A stretch of 64,000 nucleotides of DNA from Phaseolus vulgaris. Its lineage: Eukaryota > Streptophyta > Magnoliopsida > Fabales > Fabaceae. Every line of letters begins with the position of its first letter. Position 1 is the stretch's first letter. Positions 26,801 through 37,224 of this stretch are shown here, piece by piece. Where the stretch lies: the NCBI RefSeq assembly GCF_000499845.2, contig NC_023751.2, positions 31,715,475-31,779,474 of the forward strand, written 5' to 3'. The notes below the pieces were generated by a model. It was given only the letters and a program-made list of their open reading frames with translations. It was not told the origin of the DNA and made no database searches. Position numbers and translations under genes: made by a program.

Positions 26801-29800
26801 AACATAAACGAGTTGTATGAGCATAACATTAGCTTTGTATCCACATACACATTATGCAAAGTCCATTGCATCTTGCAAAAACACCATTGGATTGAATTGT
26901 TATCATGCTTTCTTCTTGTTCTTTATAAGGTTTCTAAAGTATTCTAATAAGTTTTTCTCCAAGGATTCTTCCTTAGGAGAGGAACCAAGTGTCAAGTTTC
27001 TCTTGAAACTTGAGAAAATTTTAAACAATGTCTTAGTCTTTTGTTTCTCTAAAGATGTTTCCATCACGTGTTTATTATAAGAAGGTGGATGATGGCGTGT
27101 TCATAAAAAAATATTAATTAAACTATCTTGTAAAAATAATAATTAATTATCTCTTGTTTTTATAGGTTTAAAAGAACAATTGTGCAAGGAGGTTGAGTGT
27201 GTTAGTAAGGGATTCAAAATAAATCATGAAATTTTGAGTATTCGTAATTATAAGCTATTGTAAAGAATTAAGAAGATACAAAAGATGAAATGATAAAAAA
27301 TAAAACTTTAATTAGTTATAGTGAAATTTTGATTAATAAAAAAATAGTAACTTTAATGTTTATGAAAAAATATATTATAATAAACAATATAACCAGTTTC
27401 AATAACTTATTGGTATAATATAAACAATAGTTCTTTAAAAACATTAAAAGGTTTGGAAGTAAAACTTTTAAAAACAAAGTCTTTGCAAATAAAGTTTGGG
27501 AAAACGAAAGTCTAGAAATTTAGATGTTGAACTTCATCTCATTTTGAGAAAATTTGAAAGAGGAATATCAAATAAACAATTTGATGTAAACAAAATTTCT
27601 TTGATAATCATTTTCTTTTATATAATAAAAAAAGAAATTTTTTATATTAGTCCTGGCATATTAATGAATTTGTTTTCCTTTAAAAGTCTTCTCAAATTCG
27701 TGAAAAAAATTCTCTTAAAGGATGTTGGAAGGATAAGGACATGAGCAGGGAAGATCTTAAATAAATAAATTGTTGAAGAGTAGAGCTTATTTTGTTTGTG
27801 AATTTTCGAAAATAAGAAAATTGCTTACATTTTCTTTCTTGTACAAAATAGTTGTAAACAATAATTCTTTTGTAATTGGGCCTATTAAGCCCAACAGGTT
27901 AAGGGTGTGAAAGATAGAGGGTTAAGAAGCAAGGAGAAAATGGGAGTCATTCAAGACCAATGGATCCCCAAAACATGTAGAAGCAAGCCAAGAAAAATGT
28001 GAATGAAGCAAGAAAAGTAACCATAAAACATGCTTCAATATTTTTTATCAACTCCTTTTATTTTCATCATTAAATTTCTTATTCTAGGATATGATTACTT
28101 TTTTACCATTAGATCTAGGTTTAGATCTCATTTAAATGTAATTCTAGGTGAATTTGCATTTCATCTAGTTAAGGAAATCGACTATAAAGAACTCTTATTT
28201 TTTTTAAGAGAACTTTAAATATATTGAACATGAGATTTTCTAAAGTGCTTTGAAATAAGAGAGTTATTTCTTGCTCGAATCTTATCTTGAATCATTAGAT
28301 CAAGTGGTGACTTTATCAACACTTATCTTAATATTCTCTAAGTTGCGTAAAAACCTTCATCCAACCATAAGTCATTTTTCTTTATATTTATACTTTATTT
28401 CCTTTAATTACCAAATTAAGTTTTTTCTAGTTCCTTTCTTATTTCGTTAATATGTTGTTGTTAATGTTTGTCTGTTTTCTATCTTTAGAAGCAAGTTTTC
28501 ACACTTGAATAATCCTATGGTTAAACTTATGTTTAGTGGCAAGCATATAAGGATTTTAATTCTATATTCTTCTTGTTCTTATTTTTGTTGTGTTCATGTT
28601 ATTGTTTTACTATTAGATGCAAATTTTCACATATATATAATCCTTATGGATTAAATTTCTCTCTAGCATATATGAGTTTCTTATTTGTGTTCTAAAATTC
28701 ATAAAAAAAACAAATTAAAGTTATTAATCTTTAATAAAACTAATTCAATTATACTTTCACTAAAGGGTTTGATGGGTGATATAGGATTTACTCAAGGAAA
28801 GACAGTGATCTTCTACAATAATAAGTGTTATTGTTTAATCAAGAAGCATCATGTGCAACATGATTAAACAAAGCATATGATGAAACTAGTTCCTAGAAAC
28901 AAGTTCAGTAACAAATTATTAAGATTAGAATACCTATCTTGATAATATCATCTAGTATTTTTTTTTTATCAAAAGAGTCCATATTTATATATTTAATATT
29001 GATAAGGATTGAATGAAAAAAGTTGCTTTCATGTTTCTGGTACTTAATTAGATGAGAGGTAAAAGTTTTGCAAAAATTTCTTAAAAGAAACATGTCTATT
29101 GTATAACATATATGTTGTCTTCTTTTGATTTTTTTTTTATAATTATTTTACTTGATAAGTTCAGTGTAAGAATATGTGGGTGTGTTTATACAAACATGAT
29201 AAGATTATGACACATGTAAATATATTCCAAATCCTATAATAATTGAACTTTATTGGAGTAATTATGCTATAGTGGTGTATCATATTCGAATCTATTATTA
29301 TATAGAAACATGATTGGGATATATCTTTGTCCTTATCCTTTGAAACAGTATTTGAGAGAACAAGAGAGGCTATGAATGCTGATTCTGTGCGAACAACAAA
29401 GACATCAACATCCATTTTGTTTTCTTTATCACTTCACTTAATTTTTGACTCGACAAAACCAAGTGGAGGACCTATTATGGGATCACATGATGCCTTATCA
29501 ATAGATTCGAGTCAATACTTGTTTTCACATTTTTATTTTGTTTTCACCAAATGCTCTCTCTTCTTATTCATACCATTTTCATTCAATATTTTCTTTAATC
29601 TATTACTTTTTTACTTAATAAATATAGTAAGATTTCTTTCAATTTACAATTTTCTATATATTTAATTCTAACTTGAAATTTAATTTTTTAAAGAAAGTAT
29701 CCATAAGATAAATTATTTATCATATATCTAAAATAAAATTTATATATATATATATATTAAAATTTTAGTTTTATTAAATAAATTTTTATTTATCAAAACA

Positions 29801-30456
29801 CTTATTTTCGTAATATTTTATGGTATTCAATCAAAACTTTGAAGAAATACAGTATAAATAAGTTTCGTGATATTCAACGAGGAATATCATTGCCTTTTAG
29901 GTAGGACAAGATTCAATAGAATTTGGTTAAGATACTTGATAGCAAAAAAAGTCTTCTAGTATTAGAAAATTTAAAAATTTGATGGATTAGATTTTAAAAC
30001 AAATTTAATATGATTTTTTTTTAATATGATAATGGAATTCAAACCCTTAAAACTTTTCTTCATCACGCAATTTTTTTTCTTAGGATCCTTATAATGAAGT
30101 AAAAACTTCACCTCTGCCCTCCTCCTCTGGATGACAAAAGAAAACATAAAAAAAATATTAAAAAAATGATAAGTCATCATGGACACATCAATTACCTGTA
30201 ACAAGTTTTTGAAAAGAGCTTGGTAATCTACTCTAGAAACTAGATCAAGTTCAATCATTTCCCTCTTCGACAATGATCTACACATGGATAAGGGATCCAT
30301 ATATCCTTAAGTTCTTCTAAGAAAGAGGAAGTTCCATCAACTATGTCTAACAAACAATCTGCTCAACTCTTCTCAAAGCTCTAAACCCATGCAATGATGT
30401 TGATTTGTCAAATGGGGTTTGAGCTCATGAAGGGAGACACTCCTGATATGGTTTAT
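26801..30456. other. AT-rich intergenic DNA
   Basis: No gene is supported. Frames at 27496-27744, 28030-28218, 29161-29415 and 29327-29665 lack domains or splice-site partners. A short (TA)n run lies near 29738-29757. Confidence 0.45.
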
Positions 30457-31291
30457 AAGTACTAGTGTAAAAAAGGGTTTTACTATGTGTATAAACACCA
30501 ATTTAAGTGGGAACGTTATATAAAAAAAATGTGGTGGCAATTTTAAAAATAAAATTAACATATAGACTACGGTTTTAATTATAACTGTTATCTATTTGAA
30601 AATAGAGTATGTAGACTACAGTTTGATGAACAATTGTCGCCTATAATTGTGTCTACCACTATAGACTAAAGTTTTTTAGGTAATCATTGTTTATACTTGA
30701 GTCTACCATATAGACTACGGTTATTAGGTCATAATCGTCATTTATATGCTTTTTTATTTTCCAATTTAGACATTTTCATCTTCACGCTTTCTTCTCCATT
30801 GTTCTCATTGATGTCTTCTCTACAACCTCTCATTGTTGCCACTACTCTCATCCTTAAAATGTTCCTTTCTTAATTATTATTTTTTATGTTTTTTTCTTTT
30901 TTTGTGTTTTCTTGATGGGTTTTTCTCCATTTTCAGTGTTGAGTGAGTGGGTTCTCAAATTCGAAATTGTTGCTCATGTTTTACTCGTCGTTGCTATGTG
31001 TTATTGTTGATGCTCTTGAGCTCCTCCATAACCTTTGTTTCTTTACCACAACCCATAATTGTTTTCTCTTGAAAATTTCTCAACATCAATTTTGGTGGTC
31101 ATTTCTTTATCTTCTTGAATTTCTTTTCTTGTCCCCATAGACGGTACCAATTGTTGGGTCGCCTATAGTGGTATAATAGACTATGTCTATAATTCAAAAC
31201 TATAGACGACGTGTGCATAGACTACAGTTCTAAAACTGTTGCCTAAAGCCTTTAAAAATCGTTGTCTAAAGACATGTTTAAAGTAGTGAAG
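30457..31291. mobile_element. Non-autonomous CACTA element, 829 bp, with 3-bp target duplication
   Basis: The element runs from 30460 to 31288. The left end reads (T)ACTAGTGTAAAAAAGGG; the right end, read inward on the minus strand, starts CACTACTTTAAACATG. AAG flanks both sides (30457-30459 and 31289-31291). Subterminal copies of a 'tagactacggtt' word occur near 30561, 30613, 30662, 30711 and 31210, as expected for the transposase-binding zone of CACTA elements. Between them is a pyrimidine-rich centre with no transposase. The first base has changed from C to T. Confidence 0.8.
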
Positions 31292-32324
31292 TTGAAAAAA
31301 AAAAAAACTAATTAAGTCTATTAACTCTTTAAAGGAAGCCTTTTGAAAGGAAAAAACTAAATTTATAGGTGCTTCTAATATGAAGAAAGAGATAAAAAAA
31401 AAACTAAAAGTATGAAATTTGCATATTACAGCAAAGTCTAATCGACATAACTCTAAAACATCATGACAAACAATGTGCAAGGGAGAAGACCCAGAAGTTC
31501 TTCATAGGGTGATCCAATAAGTCATTCTTTTATATCACATTCGTGTACATGAATCTTTTGTATCACATTTGTGTACGTGAAGGGAAGTTTGGTGTATGAA
31601 AGGATGTATATGAAGGTGCCTTGGTACCAATGTAGGGCATCTCGGAGGAAGCTAATGAGATCCCAGTGGATAAGAGGGATTTATCAATCCTTCAATGCCC
31701 ATTACCGAAAATGATGTTACACCACTGCTAGTTCAACATAAATGTTTCTTCATTGTGAAGTCTCTAGTTGACAATGTTGTAATTTTGATCATCCAACCAC
31801 CACATTGCTGAACCAAGACGAAGGGAGAAGATAAAACATTTTGGAGGAAGAATCAACATTTGAACAATTTTAGAATATTTTCTTTCTTTTTAGTCTTATA
31901 AAAAAATTACAAAAGTAAATAAAAAGAAGTAAAAAATTGTATAAAATTATGAATTTTCTTATGTAAAAAATATATGCATAAGTAGTCTTAAATTGACCTA
32001 ATTAGAATTTGACTTAGAAGTCAAAGTCAAGAGTCAACATGTAACTCTTCATTAGGAAAGTTAAAATAGAGACAAAAATTTAGTGTAACATAACCTATTA
32101 CTCCCACAAGGTCAAACAATAACTGTAAGAACATTGTAGCTTATAAATACTTAAAAAATTAAAGAATTGAACAATATGACACTTACATTACAAATAATAA
32201 ATTTATTATTAATATTATTCTGTTACATACCATCATATTAAAGTACTATAAAAGAGATATACTTTAACGAGTAAAGATGATAGTGAAATTTAAAATCTAG
32301 TATAAAAATTAATATATAGGAGAA
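31292..32324. other. Intergenic DNA
   Basis: No gene is supported. A short tandem pair around 31533 and 31561 ('tatcacatt.gtgtac.tgaa') is present. Confidence 0.45.
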
Positions 32325-32329
32325 GTTAT

Positions 32330-32450
32330 TGTTGGAGATCCCATATCGACTAGAGATTAGAGCCTTTCATTGTATATAAGTGGGTGCAAACCTCAACCCT
32401 ATGAGCCGGTTTTATGGGGTTGAGTTAGGCTTAAAGTCCACTTCGTAATA
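32330..32450 (+). repeat. Left TRIM LTR of the chimera
   Basis: 121 bp, beginning TGTTGGAGATCCC and ending CTTCGTAATA, with a TATATAAG core-promoter-like word inside. The usual CA end has become TA. It differs from the right LTR at three positions (C/T, C/T, G/A). Confidence 0.9.
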
Positions 32451-32462
32451 TGGTATCAGAGC
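32451..32462 (+). other. Primer-binding site (initiator Met-tRNA type)
   Basis: TGGTATCAGAGC directly follows the LTR. It matches the classic plant initiator-methionine tRNA 3' end complement. After it the sequence continues into the copia leader rather than the TRIM interior. Confidence 0.9.
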
Positions 32463-32580
32463 TCTTCGAATGAAGAGTTCTGCTGCGCTTCTCTATGATT
32501 TTTATTTCCCTTCTTGGTTTTTTTTTTTTTTTTTCTGTTCTCTTTCAAAATCTTGATTGGTTTTAAGAATCTTTTAGGCA

Positions 32581-33252
32581 ATGTTTAATGAAAACCCTAG
32601 TCTTAATAGTAGTCACACTATTACATGCAATTTTTGTGGTAAATATGGTCATACTGAGGCTGTTTGTTTTCGCAAAGTGGGTTTTCCTTGTGGTAATGTT
32701 AAAACCTCAAAGTTTTCTTTTACTAGAAAAGTCTGCACTTTTTGTAATCGTCTTGGCCACACTGTTGACACCTGTTATAAAAAGCATGGGTTTCCTCCTG
32801 GCTACAAATTCACCAATTGGACATCCCAAGCCAATAATATGATTACTACTGACACTTTTTCTGAGCTTTTTCCTAAAGAACAGGATGTAAAAGGGATTCA
32901 ACTTACATCACAACAGTGCCAATTCCTTACCAACATTTTGCGTCAGCAAAACCTTGAGGATCCTGCCCCTCACACTCAAATTAATCAAGTCGGCACCATC
33001 TCTACGGATGAAATCCCCAATACTGAGCATTCTTCAACAGGTAAGTTTCTCTCTTCACTATCTTCTAGAAAAGAATCTTGGATTATTGATTCTGGTGCCA
33101 CTGATCATGTTTGTCACAATTTGAACGTTTTTACTACTTATACTAAAATTAAACCTGTCTTGATTAGTCTTCCAAATGGCCAAACTGTTTATGCCACATA
33201 TTCTGGTTTAGTACGATTTTCTGATCAGTTTTATTTGTCTGATGTGTTATAA
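32581..33252 (+). pseudogene. Copia gag (zinc knuckles) and start of protease, capsid part missing
   Basis: An open frame of 223 residues carries two CX2CX4HX4C zinc knuckles (CNFCGKYGHTEAVC at residues 16-29 and a second, CTFCNRLGHTVDTC, downstream) and then the aspartic protease motif DSGATDH. Ordinary copia gag has a large capsid segment before the knuckles. Here only about 120 nt separate the primer-binding site from the ATG, so that segment has been deleted. The frame ends at a TAA (33250-33252) that interrupts an otherwise continuous polyprotein, since the next frame continues in phase with the conserved sequence that normally follows. Confidence 0.85.
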
Positions 33253-34005
33253 GTGCCTCATTTTCAATTAAACTTAATATCTGTTTCTAAACTCACACAC
33301 CAACTTAAATGCACTTTAACTTTTACTTCAACCCACTGCATTATACAAGACAACCTCACTCAAGAGAGGATTGGTACAGTTAAAGTCATCGCTGGCTTGT
33401 ACCTTGTCACTACCTTGCCTGCTTCTAGTCATTCTAAACCGCATTGTTTTGCTCCTTTTATTAATCGTAATATCACAGACAAAACACTATGGCATTATAG
33501 ACTAGGACACCCTTCACATGAAATATTACATGTCTTAAGCAAACAATACTCTTTTATTACTGTTGATACTCATCATGTATGTGACACTTGTAGTCGTGCA
33601 AAACAGAGAAAACTTCCTTTCACTTTAAGTAATACTGTTACCTCTGCTATTTTTGATCTTGTACACTTTGATATTTGGGGACCATGTTCCATAATTTCTA
33701 TGCAAGGTTTTCGTTATTTCTTGACTATTCTTGATGATTACTCGCGTTATATTTGGGTTATTCTGCTGCATAACAAATCTGAAGTGCGTCAACACATCAT
33801 TAACTTCACTGTTTTCGTTCAAAATCATTTCAAAACTAATATCAAAACGATTCGTACTGACAATGGTGTTGAGTTTGCTATGTCAAATTTTTATGCTTCA
33901 AAGGGAATTATACATAAAAAATCTTGTGTTGAAACACCACAACAAAATGGCATTGTAGAACGTAAACATCAACACATACTAAGAGCTTCAAGCTCTTGCT
34001 GCTAA
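33253..34005 (+). pseudogene. Copia pre-integrase and integrase core, C-terminus deleted
   Basis: It continues in phase after the stop at 33250. It contains the HYRLGHPS pre-integrase region with the zinc-binding H and C residues (CDTCSRAKQ), then the integrase core with the catalytic Asp in HFDIWGP, Asp in RTDNGVEF and Glu in GIVERKH. Shortly after the last acid the sequence jumps to the segment that normally begins the reverse transcriptase, near 33983, with a change of frame. The integrase C-terminal domain and the linker are therefore deleted. Confidence 0.85.
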
Positions 34006-34948
34006 CAATACTTGACAACTTACCCCTCTCCCTCCAGGAAAGAAAACTATTGGTTGTAAATGGGTATATAAAATCAAATACCATTCTGATGGCACTGTTG
34101 AGCGCCACAAAGCTAGAGTTGTTGCCAAAGGGTTTACCTAACTTGAAGGACTTGATTTCTTAGACACTTTTGCACCTGTTGCTAAACTCACTACCCTCCA
34201 CCTTCTGCTTGCTATTGCCACTACAAAAAATTGGATTTTAAAACAACTTGATGTCAATAATGCATTTCTTCATGGTGATCTCCATGAAGAGATATACATG
34301 ACCCCCCCACCTGGCCTCTCTCTTCCTTCTCCCCAGCATGTTTGCAAGCTTCAACGGTCTTTGTATGGCCTTCGTCAAGCTGGTCGCCAATGGTACGCTA
34401 AACTTTCTACTTTTCTTTTATCAAATAATTACTCTATTTCTGTTGCTGATCACTCTCTTTTTCTTAAATATAATAATGATAAACTCACTGTTATTCTTGT
34501 TTATGTTGATGACTTTCTCTTAACTGGTGATGACACGGAGGAAATCAATACAATTACTGCATCCCTTCACCATCACTTCAAGATAAAAAATTTAGGTAAT
34601 CTCACTTACTTTTTGGGACTGGAAATTGCTCGCAACAGTACTGGTCTTCATTTAAGTCAACGCAAGTATACTCTTGATCTCCTTCGAGAAACTGGCATGC
34701 TTGACTCTGCACCTGTGGCCACTCCTATGACTCACACCTCCCGTCTCTCTCCCGACCAAGGCTCACCTCTTGATGCTGATGCCACTTCTCAATACAGAAG
34801 ACTCCTTGGATGTCTAATTTACTTAACCAACACGCGACCAGACATCGCCTTCGCTGTCCACAATTTAAGCCAATTCATATCTGCACCCACAACTCATCAG
34901 CAAGCTGTCTCACGTCTTTTGCGCGTTACCTCAAGGGCACCCTGGTGA
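33983..34948 (+). pseudogene. Copia reverse transcriptase with two premature stops
   Basis: In one frame from 33983 the sequence carries the NNT-LP-GKK-IG-KWV-K start of copia RT, then KQLDVNNAFLHG, KLQRSLYGLRQAGRQWY and the catalytic YVDDFLL. TGA at 34013-34015 stands where a conserved Trp is usual, and TAA at 34139-34141 where a Gln is usual. Both fit single G-to-A or C-to-T changes. The last 650 nt (34298-34948) are open. It ends in a frame change near 34940. Confidence 0.88.
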
Positions 34949-35431
34949 AGGACTATATTTTTCTCACACTAGTTCACTACACCTTTGTGGTTTTAGTGAC
35001 TCTGAATGGGCAACATGTCCTACTACACGCAAATTTGTCACTGGATATTCCATCTACTTAGGAGACTCCCTAATATCATGGAAATCAAAGAAGCAGTCAA
35101 CTATCTCCCGCAGCTCCTCTGAAGCCGAGTATAGAGGTTGTCTTACTTCCTTCAGGATTTACATCTTCCTCTCTCCCAGCCTGCAACCCTGTACTGTGAC
35201 AACAAATCTGCCCTTCAAGTAGCTTCCAATCAAGTTTTTCATGAACGAACCAAGCATATCAAAATTGATTGCCACCTAGTTCGTGAAAAACTTAACTCTG
35301 GTCTCCTCAAACTACTACCCATTACTTCTGCAATGCAAGTTGCTGACATATTCACCAAGCCCCTTGCTTTCGCACAATTCTCTACTTTCAAATCCAAGCT
35401 GGGCCTGACAAATATCTACTCCCTAGCTTAA
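34940..35431 (+). pseudogene. Copia RNase H with frame changes
   Basis: After a shift near 34920-34945 the second frame carries GFSDSEWA and [10 protein letters not shown]. After a further gap near 35140 the frame at 35138-35431 carries LYCDNKSAL and [16 protein letters not shown]. These supply the acidic residues and signature of copia RNase H. The frame ends at a TAA that overlaps the polypurine tract (TTAAGGGGG, 35429-35436), as is usual in copia elements. Confidence 0.85.
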
Positions 35432-35436
35432 GGGGG

Positions 35437-35707
35437 TGTTAATATATTTAATTTTCTATTTTAAATTATTGGGCTTTGTTTGTTTGACCCAACTTTCCTT
35501 TTCTGTTTCAGCTAGGTCTTAATTTTTTTTCTTATATATACATCATGTATTTTACTCTCTAATATACAAGTGAATAAAAGTTTCTTTTATATTTATTTTT
35601 CTCTACAATTAGGGTTCATCAAAACCTCTATTTCTTCATTACGATTACGTACGCTACATTAAAGTATCACATCAGACAAGGAATATTCATCTTCATTTAC
35701 TGTAATA
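35437..35707 (+). repeat. Single copia LTR inside the chimera
   Basis: It starts TGTTAATATATTT just after a polypurine tract and ends CTGTAATA just before a second primer-binding site. It contains 'tatatatacatcatg' and 'gaataaaagtttc', likely core-promoter and poly(A) signals. No second copy exists upstream of the copia body, where the TRIM LTR stands instead. Confidence 0.8.
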
Positions 35708-35844
35708 TGGTATCAGAGCCATTTCGAGCCTATCCTAGCGAGTATTTGTGTTGGGCCTATCGTGCCACCCGCTATCGGGCCGCTATCGGACCACCCATAA
35801 TATATAGTCTCACGCACGAGTTGGTAGTCTCGACGTGAGGGGGG
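35708..35844 (+). mobile_element. Second PBS, TRIM interior and polypurine tract
   Basis: It begins TGGTATCAGAGCC and continues with 'atttcgagcctatcc', 'atatatagtctc' and 'gttggtagtc', each also found in order in the intact TRIM at 18472-18605. It ends in a purine tract GACGTGAGGGGGG before the right LTR. Confidence 0.9.
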
Positions 35845-35965
35845 TGTTGGAGATCCCACATCGACTAGAGATTAGAGCCTTTCATTGTATATAAGTGGGT
35901 GCAAACCTCAACTCTATGAGCCGGTTTTGTGGGGTTGAGTTAGGCTTAAAGTCCACTTCGTAATA
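35845..35965 (+). repeat. Right TRIM LTR of the chimera
   Basis: 121 bp, beginning TGTTGGAGATCCCAC and ending CTTCGTAATA, directly followed by the GTTAT target duplication. It is closer to the family consensus than the left copy at the three differing positions. Confidence 0.9.
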
Positions 35966-35970
35966 GTTAT

Positions 35971-37126
35971 CCTAAATGATTTTTTTTTACATATTTTTAT
36001 TACTTTATAATATTTTTTTCTGTAATTTCAATTTATTAAAAATTATTCAGCGTGTTGTAATTTTAAAAGTTATTCATGTCAACGAAAAAAAAAATAAACA
36101 ACTAAAAATATTAGTCACAATTTAATAATTTAAAAAAATATAAAAAACACAATAATTATAATCACATGTTTTTAAAAAAAAATATAGAAAAATTAATTTT
36201 CTTTCGGGTAAATTTATGTAAATAAATATTACTCATTTTGGGAAGCATAAAATTCACGTTTTGAAAATACTTTTAATAAAATAAAAAAAAGTCGTGTTTT
36301 CAATAAAAATATTTTATAAATTTGGAAAAAATGAAAATACAAAATCTTTATGAATTAAAAGAACCAGAAGTAGGACTAGGAATTCCCTTTCAAACACAAT
36401 TTATCAATTTTTTAAGAAAATAATATATCCACTTTTTAAATAAAAAAACAAATAAATTACACCAATCTCATAAAATGCTATTTTCACTGCTCATGTACGG
36501 AAAATTCAGTAGAAAGCATAATAAAAGATAATTTCTGAAAATGTTAGATTCTTGTCATAATTTTCAAAAGTGTCCTATCAAATCAAGCATAGAAATATCA
36601 CATTGGAAAAACTTAAAAAATCTTCCTATAGAGTATCTTTTGTAAGTTAATATTCAAATTTTCATAACATACTTCTCGTACATATTTTTTTTCTGTATTT
36701 TTTATTATCAATTGAAATACATTAAGTATCATAAAACTAAGTACTTTTTCTTTAATTTAATGAGTTCTGCTCATAACTTATATTAAAGATTAATCAACGA
36801 GGGTGTGGTAAATGTTTTTGAAATAAATAATTTTTAAATGAGTATTTATAGGAGAAGTAAATAAGTGAACGAAATTTTTTATTAAAATAAGTAAAAATTA
36901 AACATTAAATAAAGAATTTGTTTTTAAGAATAAAATCACAAATAAATAAACTGCCCTAAGTAGTGATGAGGAAGATAAATATGTCCAACTTGTGGCCTAA
37001 TTATGTCTTTTCAGTTCTCCCATAAAGTAATGGCATAGGTGCTTTCCAAATCAATACATCTTTTCCACTCTCATCATTTTCTTTCTGTTCCTTTGTCAGC
37101 AAGCACTGGCAGGAACAGAACAAACC
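35971..37126. other. AT-rich intergenic DNA and RING gene upstream region
   Basis: No gene is supported. The last part (about 37050-37105, 'cattttctttctgttcctttgtcag') is pyrimidine-rich and ends in CAG, so it could be a 5' UTR intron acceptor of the RING gene. Confidence 0.4.
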
Positions 37127-37201
37127 ATGATACAAGGAATCATAGAACAAGTTCATGACATAAGAAGCAAGGGACAATGTATTCAACTTCATAATCTGTG
37201 A
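37127..37201 (+). promoter_or_regulatory. Upstream ORF of the RING-H2 gene
   Basis: A 24-codon frame starting ATG ATA CAA and ending TGA lies 23 nt before the main ATG at 37225. If it is in the mature leader it could lower translation of the ligase. Transcript evidence is lacking. Confidence 0.4.
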
Positions 37202-37224
37202 GCTATTGGAACATACACATATCC

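Larger units (their letters stand above)
32325..35970 (+). mobile_element. Chimeric retroelement: Ty1/copia body and LTR nested at the PBS of a TRIM
   Basis: The whole unit (32330-35965) is flanked by GTTAT on both sides (32325-32329 and 35966-35970). The order is TRIM LTR (32330-32450), PBS (from 32451), defective copia body (to 35436), one copia LTR (35437-35707), second PBS (from 35708), TRIM interior (to 35844), TRIM LTR (35845-35965). Both junctions share the same 18 nt, GTAATATGGTATCAGAGC (32445-32462 and 35702-35719). The TRIM parts are identified by comparison with the intact TRIM at 18356-18726. The two outer LTRs are both 121 bp and differ at three positions, all transitions. The copia part is not flanked by two LTRs of its own, so this is not an ordinary nested insertion. 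Confidence 0.88.

Noticed and set aside
29161..29665. Opposed frames in an otherwise empty region, one starting MDVDVFVV
   Set aside because: No domain, no splice partners, and the coding-like part is too short to support a gene.
32330..35965. Ordinary copia element with 121-bp LTRs
   Set aside because: The outer repeats belong to the TRIM family seen complete at 18356-18726, and a separate, unrelated copia LTR with its own polypurine tract stands at 35437-35707.
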